From an uncultured Eubacteriales bacterium (lineage in GTDB: Bacteria; Bacillota; Clostridia; Christensenellales; Borkfalkiaceae): a stretch of DNA of 8,478 nt. Each line of letters opens with the position of its first letter. Within the stretch, counting starts at the first letter, position 1. The position numbers were made by a program, and so were the translations under genes. A model generated the notes under the pieces. It was not told where the DNA came from, searched no databases, and saw only the letters and a list, made by a program, of their open reading frames with translations. Shown one piece after another: positions 1 through 7,356 of this stretch. The DNA is taken from assembly GCA_949745625.1 (NCBI GenBank), contig CATJZR010000011.1, positions 1 to 8,478 of the forward strand. The letters run 5' to 3'.

Positions 1-612
1 GCGTGTTTCCACAAACTCACCGTAACAGTTGTCAACGAATATACAGCCGTTAAAGCCACCCGCGCGTAAAAATTGACACATCTTTTCAATCTGCGCGCAT
101 GAAAGCGCGTCTCGTAACTCGTACCCGCGCGAGCGCTGTATGTATACAATTTTAACGCTTGAATCAAGCTTAGACTTAACGGCGACATAATCGAAATCGC
201 CATCAGCCAAATCGCAGAAATCGAAATTTATACCGTAATCTTTAAGCGAACCGTTACCGTCGCCGAAAATAACAGGACGAAGCGTGTCGTAAGGCATACC
301 GCTTATACAAAGTAAAGTGTCCTTAGGTCGCAGCAGCCCGAATAGCGCAACCGTCAAAGCGTGCGTGCCCGACAAAATATGCGGCGAAACAATTCCGCTT
401 TCTGCACCGAACGCCTCTGCATAAAGCTTCCCAAGCCTGTCACGCCCCTCGTCGTCGTAACCGTAACCCGTGGTACCGTTAAAGTGCCTTAATGAAATTT
501 TTTGATTCTTAAAAGCATTAAGAACCTTAACCTGATTAAAATATGCATTTTCGTCTATCTTTTGATATTTATCTTTAAGGCGACTTTCACATTCCATAAT
601 AAACTTATTCAT
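1..612 (-). CDS. Methionine gamma-lyase / 'aluminium resistance' family PLP enzyme (YnbB-like), N-terminal part
   Basis: This gene is cut by the left edge; 204 codons from the ATG at 612 are present. The translation matches the family annotated as 'methionine gamma-lyase family' or 'aluminium resistance protein' (B. subtilis YnbB type), a cytosolic fold-type I PLP enzyme. Family hallmarks visible are GYGYDDEGRDRL (residues 49-60), SGTHAL (81-86), which should hold the PLP phosphate, GMPYDTL (105-111), GSLKDYGI (121-128) and VDNCYGEF (193-200), where D194 is the expected partner of the pyridine nitrogen. The PLP lysine would lie just beyond the window. The start is supported by GGAG at 620-623 with 7-nt spacing; M6 is a less likely alternative. 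It overlaps the end of miaA by 8 bp and is the last operon gene visible. The biochemical role of the family is poorly defined: a PLP C-S lyase is a family-level inference, and the aluminium label is historical. Confidence 0.9.
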   Translation of the reverse strand, partial: MNKFIMECESRLKDKYQKIDENAYFNQVKVLNAFKNQKISLRHFNGTTGYGYDDEGRDRLGKLYAEAFGAESGIVSPHILSGTHALTVALFGLLRPKDTLLCISGMPYDTLRPVIFGDGNGSLKDYGINFDFCDLADGDFDYVAVKSKLDSSVKIVYIQRSRGYELRDALSCAQIEKMCQFLRAGGFNGCIFVDNCYGEFVETR

Positions 613-1507
613 TTAATAACTCCAACACCGTTCCGACCGTAGCTTCGGACGGTTTCAACCAAATAATATTGTCCAACTTTTTGAAGAAAGTAATTTGCCT
701 TTTCGCATATCGACGCGTATTTTGCTTAATTATATCACGCATAGTACTCTCATTGCCGCCGTTTTTAATACATTCAAGCACTTCTTTATAGCCTATTGCC
801 TGCATACACTGATTTTTAGCAGTTATCCCACTCTCGGTCAAGCGAACAACCTCATCAACCAACCCGCTTTCAAACATAACATCCACACGACGGTTTATCC
901 TGGCATAAAGCTCGTCACGCGGATAATCAACCGCGACCGCAGTATAATCATACCTAGGAATAGGTTTGTCCACTATTGAAGATTTTTTCCTTCCGCTTAT
1001 CTCGTAAATTTCTATGGCGCGTATAACTCTTTTAACGTCATTAACATGCAATCGAGCCGCAGTTTCGCCGTCGATTTCGCAAAGGTAATTGTAGAGATAC
1101 TCTCTGCCCTTTTCGCGCAGCAGCCCTTCGTACTTTTCCCTTACGGCACTATCCGCTGCGGCGTTCCCATAGCTGAAATCGTATATTAAAGAATTGATGT
1201 AAAATCCCGTCCCCCCACACACTACGGGAACTTTATTTTCTTTAAGCAGTTTTTCCAAAAAGCGTCGAGCCATACTGCAATAATCCGAAACGCTGAAACT
1301 GCTCTCTGGACCAACGACATCAATCATATTATGAACGATGCCGCCCATCTCATCCTCTGTCGGCTTGGCGGTGCCGATATTAAGATTTTTATATATGAGC
1401 TGCGAATCCGCCGAAACCACTTCACTGTCCAGTGCACGGGCACATTCAACTGCAAGCGCCGTCTTGCCCGTCGCTGTCGCGCCGCAAATTATCAATAGCT
1501 TATTCAA
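605..1507 (-). CDS. miaA: tRNA dimethylallyltransferase MiaA
   Basis: MiaA transfers the dimethylallyl group of DMAPP to N6 of A37 in tRNAs that read UNN codons, giving i6A37, the substrate of MiaB. With the start chosen here it has 300 residues, normal for the family. The P-loop GATATGKT is at residues 9-16, DSQ with the conserved aspartate D34 at 34-36, IGTAKPT at 44-50, and GGTGFY at 98-103. Further on are QAIGYKE and the C-terminal TRRYAKRQITFF signature. No ATG precedes the P-loop. The frame stays open upstream to a TTG at 1552 inside mutL, but the TTG at 1505-1507 puts the P-loop at the usual distance from the N-terminus. That TTG also has AAAAGGA at 1517-1523 with a 9-nt spacer. It begins one base after the mutL stop (1509-1511), so coupling to mutL is likely. 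The gene identity is near certain; the exact start is likely but not proven. Confidence 0.95.
   Translation of the reverse strand: MNKLLIICGATATGKTALAVECARALDSEVVSADSQLIYKNLNIGTAKPTEDEMGGIVHNMIDVVGPESSFSVSDYCSMARRFLEKLLKENKVPVVCGGTGFYINSLIYDFSYGNAAADSAVREKYEGLLREKGREYLYNYLCEIDGETAARLHVNDVKRVIRAIEIYEISGRKKSSIVDKPIPRYDYTAVAVDYPRDELYARINRRVDVMFESGLVDEVVRLTESGITAKNQCMQAIGYKEVLECIKNGGNESTMRDIIKQNTRRYAKRQITFFKKLDNIIWLKPSEATVGTVLELLNE
620..623 (-). promoter_or_regulatory. Ribosome binding site of the methionine gamma-lyase family gene
   Basis: GGAG on the minus strand, 7 nt before the ATG at 612 and inside the 3' end of miaA. It fixes the start that overlaps miaA by 8 bp and suggests re-initiation by ribosomes finishing miaA. 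Confidence 0.7.
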
Positions 1508-1508
1508 A

Positions 1509-3374
1509 TCAGACAATCCTTTTGAACATTTTTTCAAGGTCCTTTTTGTCAAGCGAGATACATACAGGACGGCCGTGCGGACATTTTAAGCCCATATTTC
1601 CTTTAAGCATTTTAAAAAGCTGATTTATTTCTTCGTCGCTTAAATCCATTCCACCCTTAACGGCATGTTTACATGCCGTCATTGCTATTTTGTCCTTTAA
1701 CATATCTTCAAGTTTTATGTCCGATAGCCCCTTTAAATCCGACAACAACTCGTTGAAAAATTCTTCTACGTTTATATGCTGTAAATCAACGGGCACCTCG
1801 TCAACCCTGTAAGAATATGCGCCGAACGGTTTCAAATCAAAGCCAAGACTTCTTATAAGTCTTATGTTATTTTCCATGAATTCGTATTCTTGGGCATTGA
1901 CCGAAAAAAGATACGGCTCTAACAGAATTTGTCTGTCTATTTTTCTTTGAGACATTTTTTCGCGCAACCTGTCGTAAATCAAACGCTCGTGAGCGGCGTG
2001 CTGATCGATTATATATACTGTATCACAAACCTCGTACATCAGATAAGTATTGAACAGATTGCCCTTGTATTTGAAACTTTCATAATCAATCATTTGTTGC
2101 TCGAATTTGCGGCATTCACGCGCCTCTTCGATACGCGCGTCGTTGACCACGTCGCTCGAAACGTAAATCAGATGTTCTTTGGCAGTTGGTTCGAAATCAG
2201 TTATAAGCTCCTTTTCAAACGGGTCGTAATACTTTTTAGTCTCACTCTGCTGCCCGAACAGGTTATCTTGCTGAGGTCTCGGCGTATAAGAAAAATTTTG
2301 CGGCGGCTGTATACCATCCATAACAATCTGTTCTTTGGCAGACGTTATTTCGGGCATCCTGACGCTCTCCGTCACGAAATCTTTTGCGCCCGCCGTACCG
2401 TCGAGAATTCCCGTCAAAGCCGAATAAATCAAACTGAAAACGGAATGTGCGTTCAGCAGCCTCACATCCATTTTATTCGGGTGAACATTTACGTCGACGA
2501 ATTCCGCAGGAACGTCGATATTCAAAACGTAAAACGGATACTGCCTCTTCATCATATAAGCCGCATAGCAACGGTTTATCGCCGTACTAATAGTATTATT
2601 TACGATGTAACGCCCGTTTAAAAACGTCGTCTGATAAGTTTTATTCGGTTTAAAGAAATTTTGGTTTCCTATAAACCCGTATATCTTTACGCCGTTTTCC
2701 TCAACGCTGATTTTATAACATTTAGAAATTGTTTTAGCGCCGTAAACTTGCGCAATCGCCTCGTCAAACCCGCCGCCATCAGACTGCAATTCAAGCTTCC
2801 CGTCAACGAAATATCTGAACGAAACTTTGGAATTGCCTAAAATTAACCGAGTTACAAGGTTTGTAATGTCGCACTCTTCCTTTCTATCGGAGTTAAGGAA
2901 TTTGGCACGCGCAGGTACATTATAAAACAAATCACGTACGATTATTTCAGTTCCTTTATCCCATGCAGCGGGCTCGACCGCGCCAACTGTTCCGTCCACA
3001 CATTTGACTTTGTTCGCGGAATTCCCCTCCGTTACAGACGTCAACTCAACAATGGAAACCGCAGATATACTTGCAAGCGCCTCGCCCCTGAAGCCCAGAG
3101 TTGAAATAGACTCTAAATCTTCGGCAGTTGCAATTTTGCTAGTAGCATGCGGAAAAAATGCCGCACGCATATCGTCCCGCTCGATACCCGAACCGTTATC
3201 GATAACCTTTATAAGCTGCTTACCGCCGTTTTCAATATATATTTCAATTTGGGTAGAGCCCGCGTCAAGGCTGTTTTCTACCAGCTCCTTTACAACAGAA
3301 TAAGGACGGTCGACAACTTCGCCCGCAGCAATTTTGTTGTATACGCTTTTTGTAAGGATATTTATTTTTCTCAT
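1509..3374 (-). CDS. mutL: DNA mismatch repair protein MutL (endonuclease type)
   Basis: MutL is recruited by mismatch-bound MutS and, in bacteria without MutH, nicks the nascent strand itself. The 621 residues fit endonuclease-type MutL. The N-terminal GHKL ATPase shows the catalytic glutamate E30 and Mg-binding N34 in KELVENSLDAG (29-39), DNGSGI (59-64), ATSKI (77-81) and GFRGEALAS (94-102). A variable linker follows, rich in Q, P and charged residues. The C-terminal domain has DQHAAHERLIYD (457-468), ACKHAVKGG (567-575) and CPHGRP (598-603), the metal-binding set. QILLEP (482-487) resembles the beta-clamp binding motif QxLxxP. One oddity is that the last acid of DQHA(x)2E(x)4E is Asp468, not Glu. 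The ATG at 3374 has only a weak GGA at 3382-3384, 7 nt away. It follows mutS after 12 nt. Confidence 0.97.
   Translation of the reverse strand: MRKINILTKSVYNKIAAGEVVDRPYSVVKELVENSLDAGSTQIEIYIENGGKQLIKVIDNGSGIERDDMRAAFFPHATSKIATAEDLESISTLGFRGEALASISAVSIVELTSVTEGNSANKVKCVDGTVGAVEPAAWDKGTEIIVRDLFYNVPARAKFLNSDRKEECDITNLVTRLILGNSKVSFRYFVDGKLELQSDGGGFDEAIAQVYGAKTISKCYKISVEENGVKIYGFIGNQNFFKPNKTYQTTFLNGRYIVNNTISTAINRCYAAYMMKRQYPFYVLNIDVPAEFVDVNVHPNKMDVRLLNAHSVFSLIYSALTGILDGTAGAKDFVTESVRMPEITSAKEQIVMDGIQPPQNFSYTPRPQQDNLFGQQSETKKYYDPFEKELITDFEPTAKEHLIYVSSDVVNDARIEEARECRKFEQQMIDYESFKYKGNLFNTYLMYEVCDTVYIIDQHAAHERLIYDRLREKMSQRKIDRQILLEPYLFSVNAQEYEFMENNIRLIRSLGFDLKPFGAYSYRVDEVPVDLQHINVEEFFNELLSDLKGLSDIKLEDMLKDKIAMTACKHAVKGGMDLSDEEINQLFKMLKGNMGLKCPHGRPVCISLDKKDLEKMFKRIV
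1517..1523 (-). promoter_or_regulatory. Ribosome binding site deciding the TTG start of miaA
   Basis: AAAAGGA on the minus strand, inside the last codons of mutL and 9 nt before the TTG at 1505-1507. The other nearby TTG (1514-1516) directly abuts this site, leaving no spacer. The site therefore favours the TTG at 1507 as initiator. Confidence 0.65.
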
Positions 3375-3386
3375 AGTTTTATCCGA

Positions 3387-5960
3387 TTAATTATTTTTTG
3401 CCTTTTCAACCAAATCACCCAAAACCATAAAAGCCTGCATGGGCGAAATCGCATTCATATCCACCTCGCGCAAAATAGTTTCTATTTCGGAATATGAAGC
3501 CTCTTCCTCGTTTTCGAAATGCGTTTCGAATTCTTTTTCGCCACTCTCTATCTGTTTTAGAATCTGCTTTGCTCTGTCGGTTACGACGGCGGGAACCCCC
3601 GCAAGCGAAGCAACCTCTATACCAAAACTTCTGTTTATCCCGCCGCGCATAATCTTTCGCAAAAACACTATTCCGCCGTTAACCTCTTTGACGGAAATTT
3701 TATAATTTTTTACCCCGCTCATTTTATACTCAAGCTCGGTCAACTCGTGGTAATGTGTCGCAAACATAGTTTTTGCGCGCACGTGCTCGGTAAGGTATTC
3801 AGTTACCGCCCACGCAATGCTAAGACCATCATAGGTACTAGTACCCCTTCCAACCTCGTCCAGTATCAACAGGCTGTTTTTTGTGGCGTTCTGTAAAATG
3901 GACGCAACCTCAATCATTTCAACCATAAACGTGCTTTGGTCCGAAATAAGATTATCGCTTGCCCCTACGCGAGTAAACACCCTGTCGATAAGCGGCACCT
4001 GCGCCGATTTCGCGGGCACAAAGCTACCTAGATGCGCCATTATCGCGATTATCGCGGTCTGTCTCATGTAAGTGCTTTTACCTGCCATGTTCGGACCCGT
4101 CAGAATCATAGTTCTGTTTTCGTCCTCGTCGAGCAAAATATCGTTGGAAATGAAGCGCTCTTTTGAAATGACCTCGACAACGGGATGCCTTCCATCCTTG
4201 ATAATCATAGGCTGATTGCCGTCCACAATCTGCGGGCGCACGTATCTGTTTGTTTTGGCGATTTCCGCGAAGCTTACTATAAGGTCAAGCTGAGCTACAG
4301 CTGCCGCGATAATTTTAAAATTGTTAATATTTTCCGCAAGCACAGATTTTACATAATCGTAAATCTGCGCCTCGATGCGTAACGCAGCATCTTCGCTGCC
4401 CAAAATTTTGTTTTCGAGCTCTTTAAGCTCATCAGTGGTGTATCTTTCCGCATTAGCAAGCGTTTGTCTGCGTTGATAAGTAAGCGGAACTTTATCCTTA
4501 AACGACTTGGATACTTCGATATAATAACCGAAAACTCTGTTAAACCCGATTTTAAGCGTCCTGATACCCGTGGAGTCGCGCTCGCGCGCTTCCACCTCGA
4601 AAAGAAGCTTATTGACGTTTTTTCTTACTATCCTGAGCTCGTCGAGCTTTTCGTTGAATCCTTCTTTTATATAACCGCCATCCTTTAGCTGCGTAGGAGC
4701 CTCGGGACTGATTGCACTGTTAATCAAATCGCAGACAGTCGACAACTCGAACAAATTATCGGAAATATCGCAAAGCCCCTTCGATTTGAAGCCCGACAAC
4801 TGAAATTTGATATTCGGAACTGTCGCGAGCGACTGCGCCAACGCAATACAGTCGCGTGGCATTATCGTGTTGTTGCTGACCTTGCCGGTCAGCCTCTCTA
4901 TATCCTTTACGCCTTTAAGCAAATCGCCAATCCCGAGTCTTACTACGGTAGAATTAAACAACTCCTCCACCGCGTCGAGCCTGTAATTTATCGCCTCCTT
5001 TGTAGCAAACGGATACAGTATACCGTTATTGAGTAGTCTCGCTCCCATAGCAGTCCTCGTCTTATCCATAAGCCAGAGAAGAGAACCGTACTTTTTGTTA
5101 GAGCCAAGTGTTCGAACAAGTTCAAGATTTCTTATTGCAGCGCCGTCAAGCTGCATGAAACTGTCGTTTGCAACGTATTTTACACCGTTTATATTTTTCA
5201 AAGCGTGCATCTGTGTTTCTTTCAGATACTGTAATAAAGCGCCCGCCGCACAGACAGCACGCCTTTTGTCTGCAACGGGATATGCCGAAAGAGTTTTTGC
5301 GTTAAACTGCTCTAAAAGCGTTCTTTCAGCTACAGAATAGTTAAACGCCATTGATGGATAATTTGAAAAGTGCGGAAGTAAACCACGCTCGATTTCAAGA
5401 ATATCGCGCGACAAAATCAGCATTTCGTCGTTGCAAATAACCTCTTTTACGCCAAGATTGACCATTTGCCCAACGGCTTTTTTTAGACAATTTTCACCGT
5501 CGACTTCAGATGCGGTAAGCTCGCCAGTCGTTATGTCTGCCCAGCAAAGAGCAATACCATCGCTATCCTTAAACGCGCAGCAAACATAGTTGCTTTCACG
5601 CTCGTCGAGATGCTCGTCATCTGTAATAGTTCCCGCAGTAACTACGCGTATAACACCGCGCTCTACTATCCCTTTTGCCTCGGCGGGAGTTTCAAGCTGT
5701 TCACATATTGCAACCTTTTCACCAAGCGCAACGAGCTTTGCGATATATGCGTCGGCAGCGTGAAAAGGAACCCCGCACATAGGCGCGCGTTCGTTAAGCC
5801 CGCAGTCTCTGCCGGTCAAAGTCAAATCCAAAAGCTCGGAAGCTTTTTTCGCATCCTCGAAAAACATCTCGTAAAAGTCACCGAGACGGTAAAAAATTAT
5901 ACAGTCTTTATACTTTTCCTTGACCGATAAATAATGCTGCATCATTTGTGAAAGTGCCAT
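3387..5960 (-). CDS. mutS: DNA mismatch repair protein MutS
   Basis: MutS is a dimeric clamp that recognises mismatches and small loops and recruits MutL on ATP binding. The 857 residues match full-length MutS1. Domain I holds the mismatch-reading Phe-x-Glu motif in GDFYEMF (F29, E31). The connector, lever and clamp domains follow, with RNLEL at 277-281 and the MutS core motif DKTRTAMGARLL at 299-310. The ATPase domain has Walker A GPNMAGKST (622-630), DQSTFMVEM (674-682), Walker B LLILDE (697-702) followed by GRGTSTYDG, and ATHYHEL (734-740). The helix-turn-helix segment GIEVASLAGVP and a C-terminal dimerisation helix close the protein. The ATG at 5960 has the purine run AGAGGG at 5968-5973, 7 nt away. 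Only 2 nt separate it from the miaB stop, so coupling is likely. No key residue is missing. Confidence 0.98.
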   Translation of the reverse strand: MALSQMMQHYLSVKEKYKDCIIFYRLGDFYEMFFEDAKKASELLDLTLTGRDCGLNERAPMCGVPFHAADAYIAKLVALGEKVAICEQLETPAEAKGIVERGVIRVVTAGTITDDEHLDERESNYVCCAFKDSDGIALCWADITTGELTASEVDGENCLKKAVGQMVNLGVKEVICNDEMLILSRDILEIERGLLPHFSNYPSMAFNYSVAERTLLEQFNAKTLSAYPVADKRRAVCAAGALLQYLKETQMHALKNINGVKYVANDSFMQLDGAAIRNLELVRTLGSNKKYGSLLWLMDKTRTAMGARLLNNGILYPFATKEAINYRLDAVEELFNSTVVRLGIGDLLKGVKDIERLTGKVSNNTIMPRDCIALAQSLATVPNIKFQLSGFKSKGLCDISDNLFELSTVCDLINSAISPEAPTQLKDGGYIKEGFNEKLDELRIVRKNVNKLLFEVEARERDSTGIRTLKIGFNRVFGYYIEVSKSFKDKVPLTYQRRQTLANAERYTTDELKELENKILGSEDAALRIEAQIYDYVKSVLAENINNFKIIAAAVAQLDLIVSFAEIAKTNRYVRPQIVDGNQPMIIKDGRHPVVEVISKERFISNDILLDEDENRTMILTGPNMAGKSTYMRQTAIIAIMAHLGSFVPAKSAQVPLIDRVFTRVGASDNLISDQSTFMVEMIEVASILQNATKNSLLILDEVGRGTSTYDGLSIAWAVTEYLTEHVRAKTMFATHYHELTELEYKMSGVKNYKISVKEVNGGIVFLRKIMRGGINRSFGIEVASLAGVPAVVTDRAKQILKQIESGEKEFETHFENEEEASYSEIETILREVDMNAISPMQAFMVLGDLVEKAKNN
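4875..4893 (-). other. Short perfect hairpin inside mutS
   Basis: The 7-bp arms GCTGACC and GGTCAGC flank a 5-nt loop within the mutS lever-region codons. No T run follows on the coding strand, so this is not an intrinsic terminator. It may be incidental to coding for Leu-Thr-Gly-Lys. Confidence 0.3.
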
Positions 5961-5962
5961 TT

Positions 5963-7276
5963 TTATACCCTCTCGCCCAAAAGCGAAACTCCGTTTGCCT
6001 TTTGTACCTTTATAGTGACGAAATTACCTATTTCGTTGACGTCGCTTTTAAAATAGCCCATTCTCCCGTACTCGTCTCTGCCCATATACATCTGTTTTTT
6101 TGTGTCGAAATCCTCACAGAGAATTTCAACGGTTTTACCCGTATAGCATTCTGTATGGCGGCGCGTCTGCAAATTTACAAGCTCGACAAGCTGCATAATA
6201 CGGCTTTTAGATACGTCCTCGGAAATCTGGCACGGCATTTTTGCCGCAACCGTTCCTTCTCTTTTTGAATAGACAAATGTGAATGCCGAAGCAAAATTCA
6301 CCTTCTTAACCAAATCGAGAGTGGCAGCGAAATCCTCGTCGCTTTCTCCCGGAAACCCGACGATAATATCCGTCGTAACGGCGCAGTCGGGAATGTATCG
6401 GTGTAAAATTTCCATTTTCGCAAGGTAATCCTCGACAGTGTATTTCCTGTTCATCTGCTTTAAAATCGCGTTCGAGCCGCTTTGCACCGGCAAATGCAGA
6501 CAGTGGCATATTTTTGGATACTTAGCCATTACAGCGGCAAGTTCTTCGGAAAAATCCTTGGGGTGGCTGGTCATAAACCGCAACCTGAACTTACCGTCGA
6601 GAAGAGCTATACTTTCAAGGAGTTTGGGGAAGCTCATGTCGTCGGTACCGTTTCCGTAAGAATTGACGTTTTGACCAAGCAGAGTAATTTCCTTATAACC
6701 TTCCGCAATCAGAGTTTTGACTTCCGCGATAATATCTTCCGATTTACGACTTCTCTCGCGTCCGCGCACATACGGAACGATACAGTAGCTGCAAAAGTTA
6801 TTGCAGCCGTATGTTATATTGACCCAAGCGTTGGGATAGCTTGTCCTGAAAGGGCTGTCCCCCTCGTAAATGCCGCCGTCATCCTCATCAATTTGAATTA
6901 CTGCCTTTTTCTGCTTTTCTTTCAGGGCAATCAACTCTTTCAGCTTATGCAGATTATGCGTTCCGAAAATAATGTCCACATAAGGGAATTTCGATTTCAG
7001 ATTATCCGCTTTACCCATCTGCTGAGTAAGGCAACCTCCGACCGCAATAATCATATTGCGATTTTCGGACTTTAATTTTTTTAACATACCTATATTGCCG
7101 AAAGCGTGATTCTCAGCATTTTCTCTTATACAGCAAGTATTAAAAACGACTATATCGGCACGCTCCGCGCCGTCGCAGCTTTCATAGCCGAGCTCTCGCA
7201 GAATTCCTGCAATTTTCTCCGATTCATGCACGTTCATCTGGCAACCGTACGTGATAATGTAGTAAAATTTTTTCAT
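5963..7276 (-). CDS. miaB: tRNA-2-methylthio-N6-dimethylallyladenosine synthase MiaB
   Basis: MiaB is a cytosolic radical-SAM methylthiotransferase that turns i6A37 into ms2i6A37, the step after MiaA. From the ATG at 7276 it has 437 residues, normal for the family. The N-terminal methylthiotransferase domain carries the auxiliary-cluster cysteines C12 (YGCQMN), C48 (NTCCIREN) and C82 (GGCLTQQ). The radical-SAM motif CNNFCSYC gives C158, C162 and C165, followed by VPYVRGRERSR. A TRAM domain covers roughly the last 65 residues. QMN after the first cysteine and VRGRERSR fit MiaB better than RimO or MtaB. The frame stays open upstream to an ATG at 7384, but that extension would run through the promoter and into the divergent gene and does not look like MiaB. 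The start at 7276 has no Shine-Dalgarno and lies only about 3 nt from the predicted transcription start. This is the first gene of the operon. Confidence 0.95.
   Translation of the reverse strand: MKKFYYIITYGCQMNVHESEKIAGILRELGYESCDGAERADIVVFNTCCIRENAENHAFGNIGMLKKLKSENRNMIIAVGGCLTQQMGKADNLKSKFPYVDIIFGTHNLHKLKELIALKEKQKKAVIQIDEDDGGIYEGDSPFRTSYPNAWVNITYGCNNFCSYCIVPYVRGRERSRKSEDIIAEVKTLIAEGYKEITLLGQNVNSYGNGTDDMSFPKLLESIALLDGKFRLRFMTSHPKDFSEELAAVMAKYPKICHCLHLPVQSGSNAILKQMNRKYTVEDYLAKMEILHRYIPDCAVTTDIIVGFPGESDEDFAATLDLVKKVNFASAFTFVYSKREGTVAAKMPCQISEDVSKSRIMQLVELVNLQTRRHTECYTGKTVEILCEDFDTKKQMYMGRDEYGRMGYFKSDVNEIGNFVTIKVQKANGVSLLGERV
5968..5973 (-). promoter_or_regulatory. Ribosome binding site of mutS
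   Basis: AGAGGG on the minus strand, 7 nt before the mutS ATG at 5960. It lies within the last codons of miaB and supports the annotated mutS start and coupling to miaB. Confidence 0.7.
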
Positions 7277-7284
7277 ATTAACAT

Positions 7285-7296
7285 AATTATATAATT
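7285..7296. repeat. Perfect 12-bp AT palindrome over the miaB -10 element
   Basis: AATTATATAATT reads the same on both strands and covers the miaB -10. As a result TATAAT occurs on the minus strand (7286-7291) and on the plus strand (7290-7295). It could be a bidirectional -10, an operator half-site pair, or a chance result of the AT-rich composition. Confidence 0.6.
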
Positions 7297-7314
7297 TTTT
7301 GTGTTTTTTTTCAA
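7286..7314 (-). promoter_or_regulatory. Sigma-A-type promoter of the miaB-mutS-mutL-miaA operon
   Basis: On the minus strand the -35 is TTGAAA (7309-7314, five of six consensus bases), the spacer is exactly 17 nt, and the -10 is the consensus TATAAT (7286-7291). Normal spacing puts the transcription start near A7279, three bases before the miaB ATG. The A-rich spacer and upstream tract could further help RNA polymerase. This is the only strong promoter I see for the five-gene operon. Confidence 0.75.
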
Positions 7315-7345
7315 ATGTTTTGCAACAAATAATTAAATTTATAAA
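7290..7345 (+). promoter_or_regulatory. Possible promoter region of the penicillin-binding protein gene
   Basis: There are two plus-strand -10 candidates. TATAAT at 7290-7295, within the palindrome, would give a leader of about 55 nt but has only poor -35 matches. TATAAA at 7340-7345 would start transcription near 7352, about 5 nt before the ATG; its nearest -35-like hexamer, TTGCAA (7320-7325), is only 14 nt upstream. Neither is convincing by itself, and the region is so AT-rich that chance matches are expected. Confidence 0.3.
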
Positions 7346-7356
7346 TACTAATTTTA

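Noticed and set aside
1929..2621. Open frame of 230 codons on the plus strand, antisense to mutL
   Set aside because: mutL is unambiguous on the other strand, the antisense product resembles no family I know, and no promoter or ribosome site supports it. It is an open frame produced by mutL codon use.
4875..4893. Hairpin in mutS as a transcription terminator
   Set aside because: The 7-bp stem has no following T run on the transcribed strand and lies in the middle of a conserved gene. Attenuation cannot be argued from sequence alone.
6482..7075. Open frame of 197 codons on the plus strand, antisense to miaB
   Set aside because: It lies wholly inside the conserved miaB radical-SAM coding region, with no family resemblance and no start signals.
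7301..7311. T-rich tract in the intergenic region as an intrinsic terminator
   Set aside because: No GC-rich stem precedes it on either strand, and neither gene ends here. It is the A-rich promoter spacer seen on the minus strand.
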